64,000 nt of DNA from the NCBI RefSeq assembly GCF_029784165.1, contig NC_073696.1:171978912-172042911 (forward strand), given 5' to 3'. A program made the translations under genes and the position numbers. Below are positions 36,421 to 48,486 of the stretch, in pieces. Under the pieces are notes generated by a model. The model was not told the origin of the DNA. It saw only the letters and a list, made by a program, of their open reading frames with translations, and did no database searches. The stretch is from Wyeomyia smithii. Taxonomy: Eukaryota > Arthropoda > Insecta > Diptera > Culicidae. Within the stretch, counting starts at the first letter, position 1. Every line of letters begins with the position of its first letter.

Positions 36421-37075
36421 TGTCACAAGCTGCCATTGCTGCTATCCGTTTCCACTGCTGCTATCTGCTGTCACTGCTACTGCTAGGTGAGAACTGGTGT
36501 TTTCGCTGTCTAGAACTAATTCGAGCAGTTTCGGTTGGAAAAGACTCTTATATAGGCCAAATAGTACATTCCGAATTACTGGGTTTATAATTCTGTCGAC
36601 CGTGCTTCGGAAAGCAATCATATAACGACCAATTAAAGGACGATTTTTTCGTTTTGACAAGGCTTGACAATTTTCAATAGTACAATAGTTCAAATACACT
36701 GAATTCTGTTTTTACGCGACTTTTTTTACGCGATTTTCTCGAAATTACGCGATATGTGACATGGAAAATTTTGTTTATGAGCCAATATGTAACACACACA
36801 CAAACATACACACATACAAACATACACACACATACACATACATACACATATACACACACACTTACCGATAGATTTTGTAACAACGCGATCTTTTTTTACG
36901 CGATTTGTTCAAAATTACGCGATTCTATTTTTGCGCACGCGTATAAAGAGAATCAGTGTAATAAAATTACAATTTTCCGCATTTGGGATGTTTTTTAGAA
37001 GATTTTCCAATCTATTGCTGCAAGAACGAAGGAAATCCATTGAAAACTAACCGATTTATTAGCATTTGAAATTGG
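36421..37075. repeat. right-arm-only segment with repeated unit and CA/CATA microsatellite
   Basis: Its first 220 bases are a diverged direct copy of 35775-35950 in the same arm (both contain TATAATTCTGTCGACCGTGC). Then come TTTTACGCGA-type repeats at 36709-36750 and 36888-36935 on either side of an ACAC/ACATAC microsatellite at 36790-36862. Left-arm bases 32271-32276 show the junction without it. Deletion from the left arm is as likely as insertion here. Confidence 0.65.
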
Positions 37076-37390
37076 ACATATTTTTCACTTTTGTCCGGTT
37101 TCAGATTTTCATTTACATCCCTACACACTAAACTTTTTTTTGCTGAAATTCAATAAACTTTCACTATTTTTTAAAGGGGGGGAGGGGATTTGTTAGTAGC
37201 TTAAGTATTTATGATAAATATTAGTAAATAATGAGTATGTGTGTCCAATCACAAATGGTGACTTCTCAACACTGTTAGAAATTTGTAATTTTAATTGTTA
37301 GGATTTGTTTACTTGACTTATCATTCGTAGGGATTTAAACCTACTTGTCAGAAAACGGGAAGTAAACTTACAACTAACTTAATTGCTAAC

Positions 37391-39509
37391 TTATTGGCTA
37401 TAGAGAGAGCTTATCGTAGCAATTGAGGATTGCAACGATTTTTGTCGAAAATTGTTAATAATTTTATTTGACATAGTTTCTAATGATTCAACACCAGTAA
37501 GTCTATGTAATTCGAGTGTACCAAACCAAGGAGGACGCTTCAAAAACATTTTCAGAATTTTATTCTGAATCCTTTGGAGCGTTTTCTTCCTTGTTGAACA
37601 GCAACTTAACCAGATCGGTACAGCATAAAGCATTGCTGGTCTAAAAATTTGTTTGTAAATCAAAAGTTTGTTCTTTAAACAAAGTTTAGAATTCTTGTTA
37701 ATGAGAGGATATAAACATCTCGTATATTTGATGCACTTGGCTTGTATACTCTCAAAGTGCTCTTTGAAAATAAGTTTTTTATCGTAAATTAGTCCCAAGT
37801 ACTTAACCTTGTCAGACCAACTTAAAAATAACCCCATTCATCTTAACAACGTGATTAATGTTTGGCTTGAGGAAAGTAGCCCTAGTCTTATGGGGAAAAA
37901 TTATCATTTGAGTTTTAGAAGCATTGGGAGAGATTTTCCATTTTTGCAAGTAGGAGGAAAAAATATCTAAACTTTTCTGCAATCGACTGCATATGACACG
38001 AAGACTTTTTCCTTTTACGGAAATGCTTGTGCATCCTGGAGGCAAATCAGGAAGATCTGCAGTGAATATGTTGTACAGGACTGGGCCCAAGACAGAACCT
38101 TGAGGCACACCTGCTCTGACAGGAAATCTATCAGATTTTGAATTCTGATAGACAACCTGCACAGTTCGATCAGTAAGATAATTTTTCATAATTTTGATTA
38201 GGAAAATTGGAAATTTAAAAGTTTGCAATTTCGCAATCAAACCTTTATGCCAAACACTGTCGAATGTTTTAGTAAAGCGGGCAATGTATGCAGTTTGCGA
38301 GGATGCGAAAATGAACGGGAATAGAAGGTGTGACTTTTAGGCTTAGAAAAACTATTAGAACTATTTATACCTTTCCCAGTAGTTTAATTGGCCAAAACAC
38401 CTTGCCGGAGACAACGGAGATTGCGGGTTCGTGTCCCGTCTGAACGAGGGAAAATTTTTTCTAAGCCTAAAAGTCACACCTTCTATTCCCGTTCATTTTC
38501 GCATCCTCGCAAACTGCATACATTGCCCGCTTTACTAAAACTTAAAAAATGTAAGTCATATGACAAAAATGAAATTAGTTCGTAAACTGTCGAATGCTTT
38601 TTCTATGTCTAAAAGAGCAGCTCCAGTGGAATGATTTTCAGATTAGGGAGCTGCGTAGCCGCAAGGTTACAGAGTCCGCTTTGTCAAGCGGATGGTCATG
38701 GGTTCGAATCTTAGTAGAATCAGGCCATTCGATGTCAAAAAGAACTTAAGCATGGGTTTATTCTCAGGCTCCCCACCAGTTACCCTTCCTTTACGCTGAA
38801 ATCTACAAATACCTTTGCCCGACTTCCTCTTAACAAAAAATAAGTCCCTCTTATCAATAAAACTGGCCAGAAGGACGCACGACGAAACTTCTCCAGGGAA
38901 TTATAATTGGTGATATTTGGCAAGAGGAACGAGTATCGGTATAGTAGAACAGTAAGCGTGTAAGGAAGAGTAGCACATTACACACAAGCACTGATGGACA
39001 ATAATAATAAGCATGCCACTTCTCAATAGAGGTATTGCTACTAACAGAAGTGCGGGATACAGCAGACACCCGGGCATATCTCACAATAGATCTACGATTC
39101 TGGTCGCAGTGAGGAAGCCCATACAGGAAAAAAAAATCTTTCAGATTTGTTAGCTCGTATCATATTAGTAACTCTGAGCAATTGATGAGTAGTGGAATAC
39201 CCATGGCGAAATCCAAACTGTTCATCTGCAAAAATTGAATTTTCGTTGATGTGTGATAATTCTGTTAAGAATAATTCTCTCAAACAGTTTACTTATTGAA
39301 GAAAGCAAACTGATTGGTCGATAACTTGAAACTTCAGCTGGATTCTTATCTGGTTTTAAAATTGGAGTAATTTTTGCATTTTTCCATAATTTGGGAAAAT
39401 ATGTAATTTTGAAGCAGCAATTGAAAATTTTCATTAAAAATTCCGTTGTGCTCTCAGGGAGATGTTTGATTAATATATTAAAGATTCCATCGTCACCAGG
39501 TGCTTTCAT
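37391..39509 (-). pseudogene. Juan-like ORF2 3' half, inverted copy
   Basis: Mirror of 28311-30429, with the same frameshift before the C-terminal domain, the same SINE and MITE interruptions, and the same missing FADD box (PPGCTSISVKGKS). It differs by a few residues (KRPPWFG versus KRPPRFG; ETMSNK versus EAMSNK). It has no 5' half in this arm, because the duplication begins inside ORF2. Confidence 0.85.
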
Positions 39510-39892
39510 ATTTTTGAAATTTTCAATAATGGGGCCCTAAAGTTTAACACGGTTTTCTGATTTTATTTATCAGCTGAAAGAGTACAATTTTCTGAGCAGA
39601 ACGTGATTTTCAAAAAACGTTTATCGTTGCCTTCGATTTTTAAATAAAGAATAAAAAACTGCTCGAAATGCCTTAAATGACAGTCCTTCCGTACATGAGC
39701 GAACCGTCATTTGAGACATTTCGAGCAGTTTTTTATTATTCATTTAAAAATCGAAGGAAAACGATAAACATTTTTCAAAAATCACGTTTTGCTCAGAAAA
39801 CGCAGCTCTTTCAAATGATATATAAAAACTGGTATGGCTTTAGGACCCAATTGATTTAATCTCATTCAAGTTAGTTTCAATTATTTCTGCAG

Positions 39893-40455
39893 TACCTTTT
39901 CAGACTTTATTACTTTTAACAACAAGCCAAAACTCATAGAATACTCCCAACTAGTGAAAATAAACCATTTTCAGCTGGATAGGACGAGGGGGGGGGGGAG
40001 ACTCTCCGAATTATTCTACTCTATAACCGTTCAGCAGGATACCCACCAAAATAAAATACTTCTAACTTTTCCAATTCTTAACCGATTTTGGATTTAGACC
40101 CGTCAAAAGACTGGAAACGTTGTCTATTTTTAGTATCCGAGGAACTAAGGTGAACCTGGTTCGTGTAAAACCAAATCATCGGGACCATGTTCCGTTGAGA
40201 CAAATTAGTACATTAGTCAATAAAACCAAAAACATCATATCAAGAAGACTGGGAACTCTGCCTGAGGATGAGCGACAGTTTTGGCAGCACAGTTTTTTGA
40301 GTAAAAGTGGAACTGACACATGCTAGTGTGTGTGCTGGCGATGCGAATGCAAGCCGAACGCACAGGCTGGACCACCACATACACACACTCTGTCTTCGCA
40401 CCGATGTAATTAACTGCACTTTTATAGAAAACTTTCACCTTTAATAGATGGAGTG
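39893..40455. other. unique flank between palindrome and BEL element
   Basis: Unrelated to the sequence left of 27928. It holds a G-run (39988-39999) and no recognisable gene. The last five bases, GAGTG, are the BEL target duplication. Confidence 0.5.
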
Positions 40456-41095
40456 TATTGCTTGCGTATCGCGCTGCAACAAGAAATAGATGAAAGGAGG
40501 TTGCTTTCCGAATATTTAACGGCCAGTTCATTCGTGCGAAGTATGATCCGTTTTTAATTCCTGTAAGTATAAGTTTTAATTTAGGGTTAGGTTTTAACTA
40601 GTTTACAATATTCTTACGTTTTAGTGCTTCGATTATCTTTTCCGTCTCTGTATGTCGTTTATTCCGTCGATAGTTGTTGCCACGTGAATTACTATCTGAA
40701 TATTGAATTAATTTGTAAGAAATACAATAAATTCAGTTAACCTCGCTTCTCACCGTAACCACTCTGCCGTACACACTTATTTCCGTTAAATAAGTTTTTC
40801 ACTGCATTAATGTTTAGGATTTTATTAATAACTACTATAAGTAAATTCCTTCACCGAATTAAATTTTTAAAATAATAATTTTAGGATTTTTGGATTTATA
40901 ATTTTAGGATCGTCAGAAATTAGCTCTTAACGCTATCGAGTTCGCTCAATTTCTATTTCTGCAAGTCAGCAGATACGCTGACGTATCTATCATTTCTCTC
41001 TCGCTCTTTCCGCTAAACTGTCATGATGACGTCTCTTTCTCCATGTGTGATGCGCTATGAGGAGGTGCACACAGAACCACCCAGCTCCGATGACA
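40456..41095 (-). repeat. BEL 3' LTR
   Basis: 640 bases. It ends on the + strand in CAGCTCCGATGACA, so on the element's strand it begins TGTCATCGGAGC. It contains an extra TTTCTGCAAGTCAGCAGATA-like stretch (about 40960-40980) missing from the other LTR. Confidence 0.88.
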
Positions 41096-41102
41096 CTCCC
41101 CT

Positions 41103-44100
41103 CTAGTTCGCTGACTCCGCCTCTGAGTCAGCTAATTTTGTCTCATGCTCTATGTCAAGCACTGCCACCTTCACAGCTGGTCTCTCGTATATACCAATTG
41201 ACGTTTTAATGGTCACAGTCCGTACCTGTCCATCGCGATTCACTGTACCAATGACCCGTCCCTTTGGCCAGCAGTTTCTTGGGGAGTTTGGATCGACGAT
41301 TAGAACGATGTCTCCTTCAGCGATTGGCCGAACCCTTCGATGCCATTTCGAGCGCCTGGTAATTTCTGGGAGGTATTCTCGAAGCCACCTGGTCCAAAAT
41401 TGGTTTGCGAATTTTTGGGACAAATGCCAACCACGTCTCAAAGCAATAGAGTTCTCATCGAGAAGTGACAATGGCTTGGCCCCATCTGAGCTTCCCAGAA
41501 GCCAATGGTTTGGAGTGAGAGCTGGACTGGCTTCGTCTTCTATGGGTACGTGAGTGAGTGGTCGGGCATTCAAGATACCCTCTACTTCGATCAACGCGTT
41601 TCTGAGCCCTTCATCACTTGGGCGGGGAGACAGGTGTAGCTCAGATAAAGTTCGCTTGACAGACTGTATAAGTCGCTCCCAGCTCCCTCCCATATGGGGA
41701 GCTGCTGGAGGATTGAAGCGCCAGGATGTCTTCAGTTCACGGTCCGAACCAATAAAGTTTGTTCCCCGGTCACTATAGAATATGGCTGGAGTTCCTCGGC
41801 GTGCAATGAAATTTCTTATTGCCATTATGCAAGAGTTTGTGGTAAGTGAGCTAGCTACTTCAATATGAACAGCACGGATAGATAGGCATGTAAGACCACC
41901 ATCTCTTCTCAACCCTCCTCCCTATTGCAACTTCCATAGGACCAAAGTAATCTACCCCGGTGTGAGTGAACGGACGAACGAACGCTGCTAAACGACAGCG
42001 AGGCAGATCAGCCATTTGTGGAGGGCGTGGGCGAGCATCTCGCAGCTTGCAGTGTAGGCAATCGAATCTTGTTTCCGCATATACTCTGCGTAATCGACTG
42101 ATGCAGAATCTCTGTCGGATCTCATTAATGACCGATTCATGATTTCGATGGTGAAACTTTTCGTGGTAGCTTTTGACAACAAGCTGTGTGACAGGATGTT
42201 CTCGAGGAAGTATTATGGGATTTACAGCATCCCGAGGCAGAAACTCGCACAGTCCGGTTCTGCCTCGCATACGAATCAATCCATGCTCATCGACAAAGGG
42301 ATTAAGTTTATAAAGCGGGCTTCGTTTGGGAAGTAATAGCCTGGGATCGTTTTTCATTAGAACAGAAAGCTCTTCTCAGAAGGCGTCCTGTTGCGCAGCA
42401 TGGAAATGGAAAACCTCAGCATTGCGGATTTCTTCACTGGTTAGACCACCACTAATTCGAGTGAAGCATTTCGAAAGTGCGTTCCTCAGAAACCGAATGG
42501 CGAGTGCAGTTGCTCGGACCATACCTCTCAGACTTTGAAAGTTGTTAATCGGAACTGCCATCCTCTGAGTCTCGGTGTGCACGTGAATATTCGCTTGTAG
42601 TTCATCCATAGGTTCAACCATTTTGTCCGGTGTCACTGGCCATTCTTCCTCGCGTTGATAGAGAAAGTCAGGTCCTTTATACCATTTGATGTCACTCGTT
42701 AGTACTAGACGACTTTGCCATTTTGTTCCCTCATCCGCCACGTTCCACTTCGTAGGAACCCACTTCCAATCAGAAACGTTAGTCAAATCCAGAATTTCAC
42801 TTACACGTGTAGCCACAAACTGGCTATATCTACGGTGATCAGCTCTTATCCACGAAAGCGCGTTCCTTGAATCTGACCAATATACATATTTTGTGATGCT
42901 AATGGTTAATCCTTCACTGATAAGGTGGGCTAGTCTTGCCCCAATTACCGCCGCCTGAAGCTCCAGTCTTGGGATGGTGAGATATTTGAGCGGTGCTACG
43001 CGGGTTCTCACGCCAACAAGTGAGCATTCGACCTTCCCTTTCTCTGCATAGCGAAGATATACAGCGGCTGCCATACCATTCTCACCGGCATCGACGAATG
43101 TATGCAACTGAATTTCCGTTTCTTGACCAGCTGACGTTCGGAGTCTGTAGCATCGTGGAATCTTTAAATTCTCTATTTCGGGTAGAAGCTTAAGCCATGT
43201 CTGCCATTTTTCAAAGCATTGCTGATTGATCTCGTCGTCCCAACTAACACCAGATCGCCAGATCTCTTGGAAAAGCATTTTGAGATACATGAGATAATGT
43301 GCTGCAAGACCTAGCGGGTCATAAATAGACATCATAGTTCGCAGAACCTCCCGTTTCGTGGGACGCCGCTTTGCCTTTAGTAGATCTTCTCCTAATCTGC
43401 TCCAATTTATTCTAAAGGTGAAGCAATCTGAATCGGTACACCACCAGAGGCCTAAAACCTTTTCAGTTGCCAGACTAGATGATAGATCGAGGTTTTTTGA
43501 TAAACACGTCTCACTCTTAAGTGCAGCCAGAACTGACCTCGAATTTGATGTCCAATTACGGATTTCGAAGCCGCCTTGCTCGTGGATAAATCGGACTGAT
43601 TTCGCCAATTCGATGACCTTTTCTTCCGTTTCCTCACTACACAACATATCATCAACGTACGTACATTGTACTATCGTTTTCGCAGCGGCTGGCAGATCTT
43701 CACTGAAACGCTCTGCGTTCAGGTTCTTTATAAATTGCGCGCTCGCGGGTGAGCAGCATGCCCCAAACGTCATCACCTGCATCGCATAGGTATTGAGTTT
43801 TTTCCTATCCTCGCTGACCATAAGAAGCGCTGACTGTGCTGGTCTTCATTACGAATTTTAACTTGGTGGAACATTTCGCGAATGTCACCGCATATTGCGA
43901 AACGATGCTCGCGGAACTTGTAAAGGACAGAAACTAGCGAAGTAAACAAATCAGGACCAGCAAGTAGAGATGTATTTAACGAGACACCATTCACCACAGC
44001 AGCCGCATCCCAGACAAGCCTAACCTTGCCTGGTTTATTTGGATTAGTCACTGGAAATACAGGTAAGTATCAAACACGTTTGTGGTTTTCCTCCAGCTCC

Positions 44101-46940
44101 GCGGTGGTAAGTTTGCGTATATAGCCCTTATTTAGATAATCCGCCAGCTTTTCGTCCAGAATTCGCGCCAAGTCTGGGTCCTTTTCCATGCGCCATTGCA
44201 TGCTATACATTCGCTTTAAAGCCATTGGTTTGCTGTCCGGCAATTTTACATTATTGTTTCTCCACAATAAACCTGTTTCGTATCTCTTTCCATTGAACTG
44301 AGTGAGATCATGTAGAAGCTGAATGGCCCGTTCATCATCTTGAGAGCGGATTTCCTTATTAGAGGAAGTAACACCTAAGCTCTCAATAGCAAACAAATCT
44401 TTTAACGCACGTTCCATATTGTCGTTGATCTTATCAACATCATCATGGTTGCATTGTTTGACATGATATGCGTAGTGTAGCATGCTCATCGATTGACCGT
44501 TTGGGGCTCCAGCATATATAGTCCATCCAAGATTGGTGTTTATTGCAATAGGTTGATCAACCCTCCCTTCTCGGCTTTTTCGCACGAGTGTCGCGTAGGC
44601 ATGCTGAACGCCGATTAGCAGGCGTGGGCGGACGTCTCGGTACGATTGCGCAGGGACACCTCTAAGATGACGGTATTCAGATTGAAGCTGTTTAACATCG
44701 AGTGATTGAGGTGGTAGCTGAAGCTCACTAACTGTTCGAACATTCTCAAAGTGAAAACGCTTACCCTTAAGACCAGAAATATCCAACGCTACCTTATGTG
44801 AGTTGTTTTCCGAACGGTGTGTACCTCCTGTCCATTTGAGACATAGCGGATTGGGCTCTCCTGAAAGATTCAGCTCCTCAGCTAGGTCTTGGTCCATTAG
44901 CGTTAACGAGGATCCGTCGTCCAAGAATGCATAACAATGTACACTGTTACCATCACCGTATACTACAACCGGAACATAGCGAAAGAGGATGGCACTGGAT
45001 CCTCCCTGATGAGTGTTGCACGCCTGTGCTTCGTTTGCTTGTTCATTATTAGCTGTTGAAGACGTTACGCTCAGCTCTTTGTGCAACAGGGGATGATGCT
45101 TGAAAGTGCATCCATTTATGCCGCATTCCTTCGACATACACCCTCCCTTATGCTGCTTCAGACATTTGCGGCAGACTTTGGCCTCGTGTATAGTTGCCCA
45201 CTTTCCATCGTAAGAAAGATCCAAAAAACGCTTACATTTTATTAAAAGTGCACAGTTACCTTTGCAGACAATACATAATCTCATCGTAAGTTTCTTTTGC
45301 TCGCCGATCGTCTTATGCGTAATTTTACTCGGTCCAGGTAAATCTTCGTTACGCAAACTAGGCTGTTCAGCATGTGTGTTAATGAAGGGTTTTGTTTTCT
45401 TACGCGTGCCATAACATAGGGTCTCCTGAATTTTTCTCGGCTCCGAGACCAGGCAGGCGTCTGCGGCGATGTTGTATAGCCATTCACTAAAATCTGCCAG
45501 ATTCACCTTTCGTAAACCTTTCATATATCTCGCCCACTCTAACTTCATTGAGGTGGGGAGCTTACCCACAAGATCGCTTAACAATGAAACATCTCGCCTA
45601 TACTCCTTCCGACCGCAAGCGTCAATTGTTGCTACAAAGTTTTGCACGGCTAGTGCGAAATCGATGGTTTTGTCAATCGAGTCAGCTTTCAGCGTCGGCA
45701 TTGCTAGAACTTTATCTCGTACTGAATGTATTATGAATTGAGGCTGAACGAACCTAAGTTTGAAAGCGTCCATCGCTTTCGGCACTGTTGATGGATAAAG
45801 CAGATAGCTTCGTACTGCTGTAAAGGCTTCACCCTTCAGGCAACTTATCAGTCTAATCATGTTTTCATCATTCGTGTAACCACACATCCGTGTCGTGCTT
45901 TTATAGGTTGAGAAGAAAAGTGGCCAATCCTCAGGATTGCCTGTAAAGATAGGCAAATCTTTAGCGACAATTTGGCGCGCGGCGAGTTGATTACGTGACA
46001 GGCTACAATTGAACTGGGTGCTGGTTGCAAACGTTCCCCGCTCGATGACGTGCTTTCTCCTTGGCGTAGAGCGCTTATTTGAATTAAAGTGAGGTAAATC
46101 GTGCACTGTTTGTTGTTCCTGCTCTTCTTCTGAAGAAGAATCACTGCTGTTTTCTGACTGTTCCTCATTCACAAACTCTTCACACGAAGCACAATTCCGG
46201 CATGCATCGCTCTTTCTATTCAACCAATCTTGAACCTTGGAATCATTTTTTGATTCAACTTCTTCTGCTTCTTCTTCATTCAAACTTGCCAACTCCTCAA
46301 GGACACTGAATTGTTGTTCAATTAGGTTCTTCTTCTCATCTAGAAGTGTCTGCTCAGCTTCGAGTTTCTGAAGTTGCAATTCTAATCGTTGTATAGTCCT
46401 TATAGATGATCGTCTGGACGATACTGACAGTGAATCTGTCGATTTAATCGCGTCTCGACCCAATTTTTGGTGATCCCTTTTGCTTTCAGATGAAGCGCAT
46501 TGTTTCGATACGCTGCTAGCGTTTGCTACATTTGCCGTTCCGGGTTGTTTATCGAATTTACGGTTTCGGTCTGCCCCTTTCTCGCACTCAACACACTGCC
46601 ACGGGACCATCTCGATCTGACTATCAACACCAACGCAATTAAAGTGATGCCACCTATCACAGTCGTCACACTGTACCATACGACTATTGTCTGCGCAATA
46701 ACAGGACCGACAACTCTGACCGACTTTTAGTGAGCTCGCACGGGAAGATTTAGAACGGGTACTTTTGATCGAGGGAGTTTTCCGATTAGAAATATTTGAG
46801 TTGGGGTTGAGAAGGAGTTCTTTATTTGAAGCCTCCGCTTTAGAGCTGAGAGTTCTTTCATTACGCGTGCATATAGATTGAGTAGCTGAGCAATTACCTT
46901 TATTGGGGGCAGAGGATTTAGATCCGGACTTGGTCGACAT
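41103..46940 (-). pseudogene. BEL/Pao gag-pol polyprotein with N-terminal PHD finger, two stops and two frameshifts
   Basis: Order on the - strand: basic N-terminus; PHD finger (residues 77-119); coiled coil; gag domain (DUF1759-like, FTGNPEDWPLFFSTYK); knuckles; aspartic protease (AFLDDGSSLTLMD, DUF1758-like); RT with YVDD at 43648-43659; RNase H (FVDAGENGMAA ... WSDSRNALSW); integrase with zinc site, D (GVDYFG), D (YSDRGTNF) and E (GGSWERL); C-terminal DUF5641-like tail (EGDIVLIVDPNSPRN). Defects: TGA at about 44070-44072, a one-base shift near 43825, TGA at 42376-42378, and a shift near 41890. Otherwise well preserved. Confidence 0.88.
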
Positions 46941-46964
46941 CGTGTAAAACGAATTAAAAAATTG

Positions 46965-47584
46965 TTGCTTGCGTATCGCGCTGCAACAAGAAATAGATGA
47001 AAGGAGGTTGCTTTCCGAATATTTAACGGCCAGTTTATTCGTGCGAAGTATGATCCGTTTTTAATTCCTGTACGTATAAGTTTTAATTTAGGGTTAGGTT
47101 TTAACTAGTTTACAATATTCTTACGTTTTAGTGCTTCGATTATCTTTTCCGTCTCTGTATGTCGTTTATTCCGTCGATAGTTGTTGCCACGTGAATTACT
47201 ATCTGAATATTGAATTAATTTGTAAGAAATACAATAAATTCAGTTAACCTCGCTTCTCACCGTAACCACTCTGCCGTATACACTTATTTCCGTCAAATAA
47301 GTTTTTCACTGCATTAATGTTTAGGTTTTTATTAATAACTACTATAAGTAAATTCCTTCACCGAATTAAATTTTTAAAATAATAATTTTAGGATTTTTGG
47401 ATTTATAATTTTAGGATCGTCAGAAATTAGCTCTTAACGCTATCGAGTTCGCTCAATTTCTATACGCTGACGTATCTATCATTTCTCTCTCGCTCTTTCC
47501 GCTAAACTGTCATGATGACGTCTCTTTCTCCATGTGTGATGCGCTATGAGGAGGTGCACACAGAACCACCCAGCTCCGATGACA
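46965..47584 (-). repeat. BEL 5' LTR
   Basis: About 620 bases, nearly identical to 40456-41095. The inner boundary is near 46965. The gag start codon follows after only about 25 bases (46940), an unusually short leader, and no TGG-type primer-binding site is evident next to the LTR. Confidence 0.85.
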
Positions 47585-47589
47585 GAGTG

Positions 47590-48037
47590 CGTTGTTTGAT
47601 TTGACGCTGCCATTTATATGGGATCGATTCAGAGATGCCCTTCTACTTGATATGATGTTTTTGATAAAACCGAACAACATTGGTAACAAAATTCATGAAA
47701 TCACTCCAGGAGTTTTTTTACATCTATTCTGAAACCCCTTAAAAAGTTATACCGGTAATTGTTACTCCAGGGCAGATTTTCCTTGGACTCGAAGTGGCCA
47801 ATTCGAGTAAAATTCTTGAGCGTTACGATTTGTTACATAGGGGAGAGGGAGGTAAGATCACCGTTACGTAATTAAAAATCTCTCCAAAAACGAGCATTTT
47901 ATTGGGCAAACTCTTCTACTGCGTTACGTAATTTTTATGAGGGGGTAGGTGTTGGCGTTACGTTTCGTTACATAGGAGAGAGTGGGGGTCCAAAAATTCG
48001 TTGTTTTTTGCGTTACGTAATTCATGAATGTCGCCTT
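47590..48037. repeat. MITE remnant with GCGTTACGTAA-type repeats
   Basis: The motif CGTTACGTAA or CGTTACG-TTACATA recurs at about 47821, 47862, 47931, 47955 and 48010. The right end, near 48010-48037, reads GCGTTACGTAATTCATGAAT followed by GTCGCC, which resembles the end at 56463-56490 on the opposite strand. No ORF; the left boundary is unclear. Confidence 0.45.
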
Positions 48038-48211
48038 AGACATTACCATGGCCAAATCGTCAATCATTGCCTGATCATGCATCGATATAAACGTCTATGC
48101 AGGGTTTTCATGAGAAGTGATCATGCTGTGATAATAATGGGATCAGCTAGACGTTAACTGTAGGCTACCAAACCGAGTTTTTCGACCCTCGCTCTTTTGA
48201 TAGGTAGTGGT

Positions 48212-48408
48212 TAGAGTGCCTGTAAATATATATAGAGTGGCGACACTGTCAAAATTGGAATAGAAAATATCTGTCAGTGTCATTCCAATTGAGCAAACAA
48301 CCCATTAAACTCGTGTGGGTAAAAAAGAAAGGATGTTGAGTGTTACCAGTGTTACCAGCGTTACTTTTGATGACATGGCGCCACTCTAGTTTTATTATAG
48401 GCACTCTA
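48212..48408. mobile_element. hAT-type MITE (TAGAGTGCC termini)
   Basis: 197 bases, ends TAGAGTGCCT and complement, with a second inverted block ATAGAGTGGCG / CGCCACTCTAG about 20 bases inside. Perfect 8-base duplication GTAGTGGT at 48204-48211 and 48409-48416. No coding capacity. Confidence 0.87.
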
Positions 48409-48486
48409 GTAGTGGTAGATTTGTTGCTCAATTCATAATTGTTCAAAATTGTTAGTGGACAGGAACCTCACAAACAACCTTTAAAC

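Larger units (their letters stand above)
34361..39892 (-). repeat. right arm of giant inverted repeat
   Basis: Reverse complement of 27928-34334, ending at CTGCAG 39887-39892, after which the sequences diverge. It lacks the 1.5 kb non-LTR element but has about 655 extra bases (36421-37075). It carries the inverted Juan-like ORF2 pieces (37391-38240 and 39092-39509), the same MITE and SINE insertions at matching places, and the inverted SINE next to the centre (34361-34570). Confidence 0.92.
40456..47584 (-). mobile_element. BEL/Pao LTR retrotransposon, full length, recently inserted
   Basis: Two long terminal repeats (40456-41095 and about 46965-47584) enclose one gag-pol unit on the - strand. 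The 5-base duplication GAGTG flanks it (40451-40455, 47585-47589). The LTRs differ mainly by one 20-base indel and a few substitutions, pointing to a young copy. Coding defects (see the gag-pol entry) make it non-autonomous today. There is no envelope-like ORF. Confidence 0.92.

Noticed and set aside
36756..36998. ORFs with His/Thr/Tyr or Val/Cys runs on either strand
   Set aside because: They are translations of an ACAC/ACATAC microsatellite, not genes.
27928..39892. Palindrome as one foldback transposon
   Set aside because: The outer ends lie inside the Juan-like ORF2 on one side and in unrelated DNA on the other, with no target duplication, so it is a segmental inverted duplication.
27928..39892. 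CTGCAG at both outer edges as a cloning (PstI) artefact
   Set aside because: CTGCAG is simply part of the shared sequence, and the arms carry independent substitutions and insertions; not fully excluded without reads.
40456..47584. Envelope gene making the BEL element an endogenous retrovirus
   Set aside because: The integrase and C-terminal domain run to within ten bases of the 3' LTR; no further ORF.
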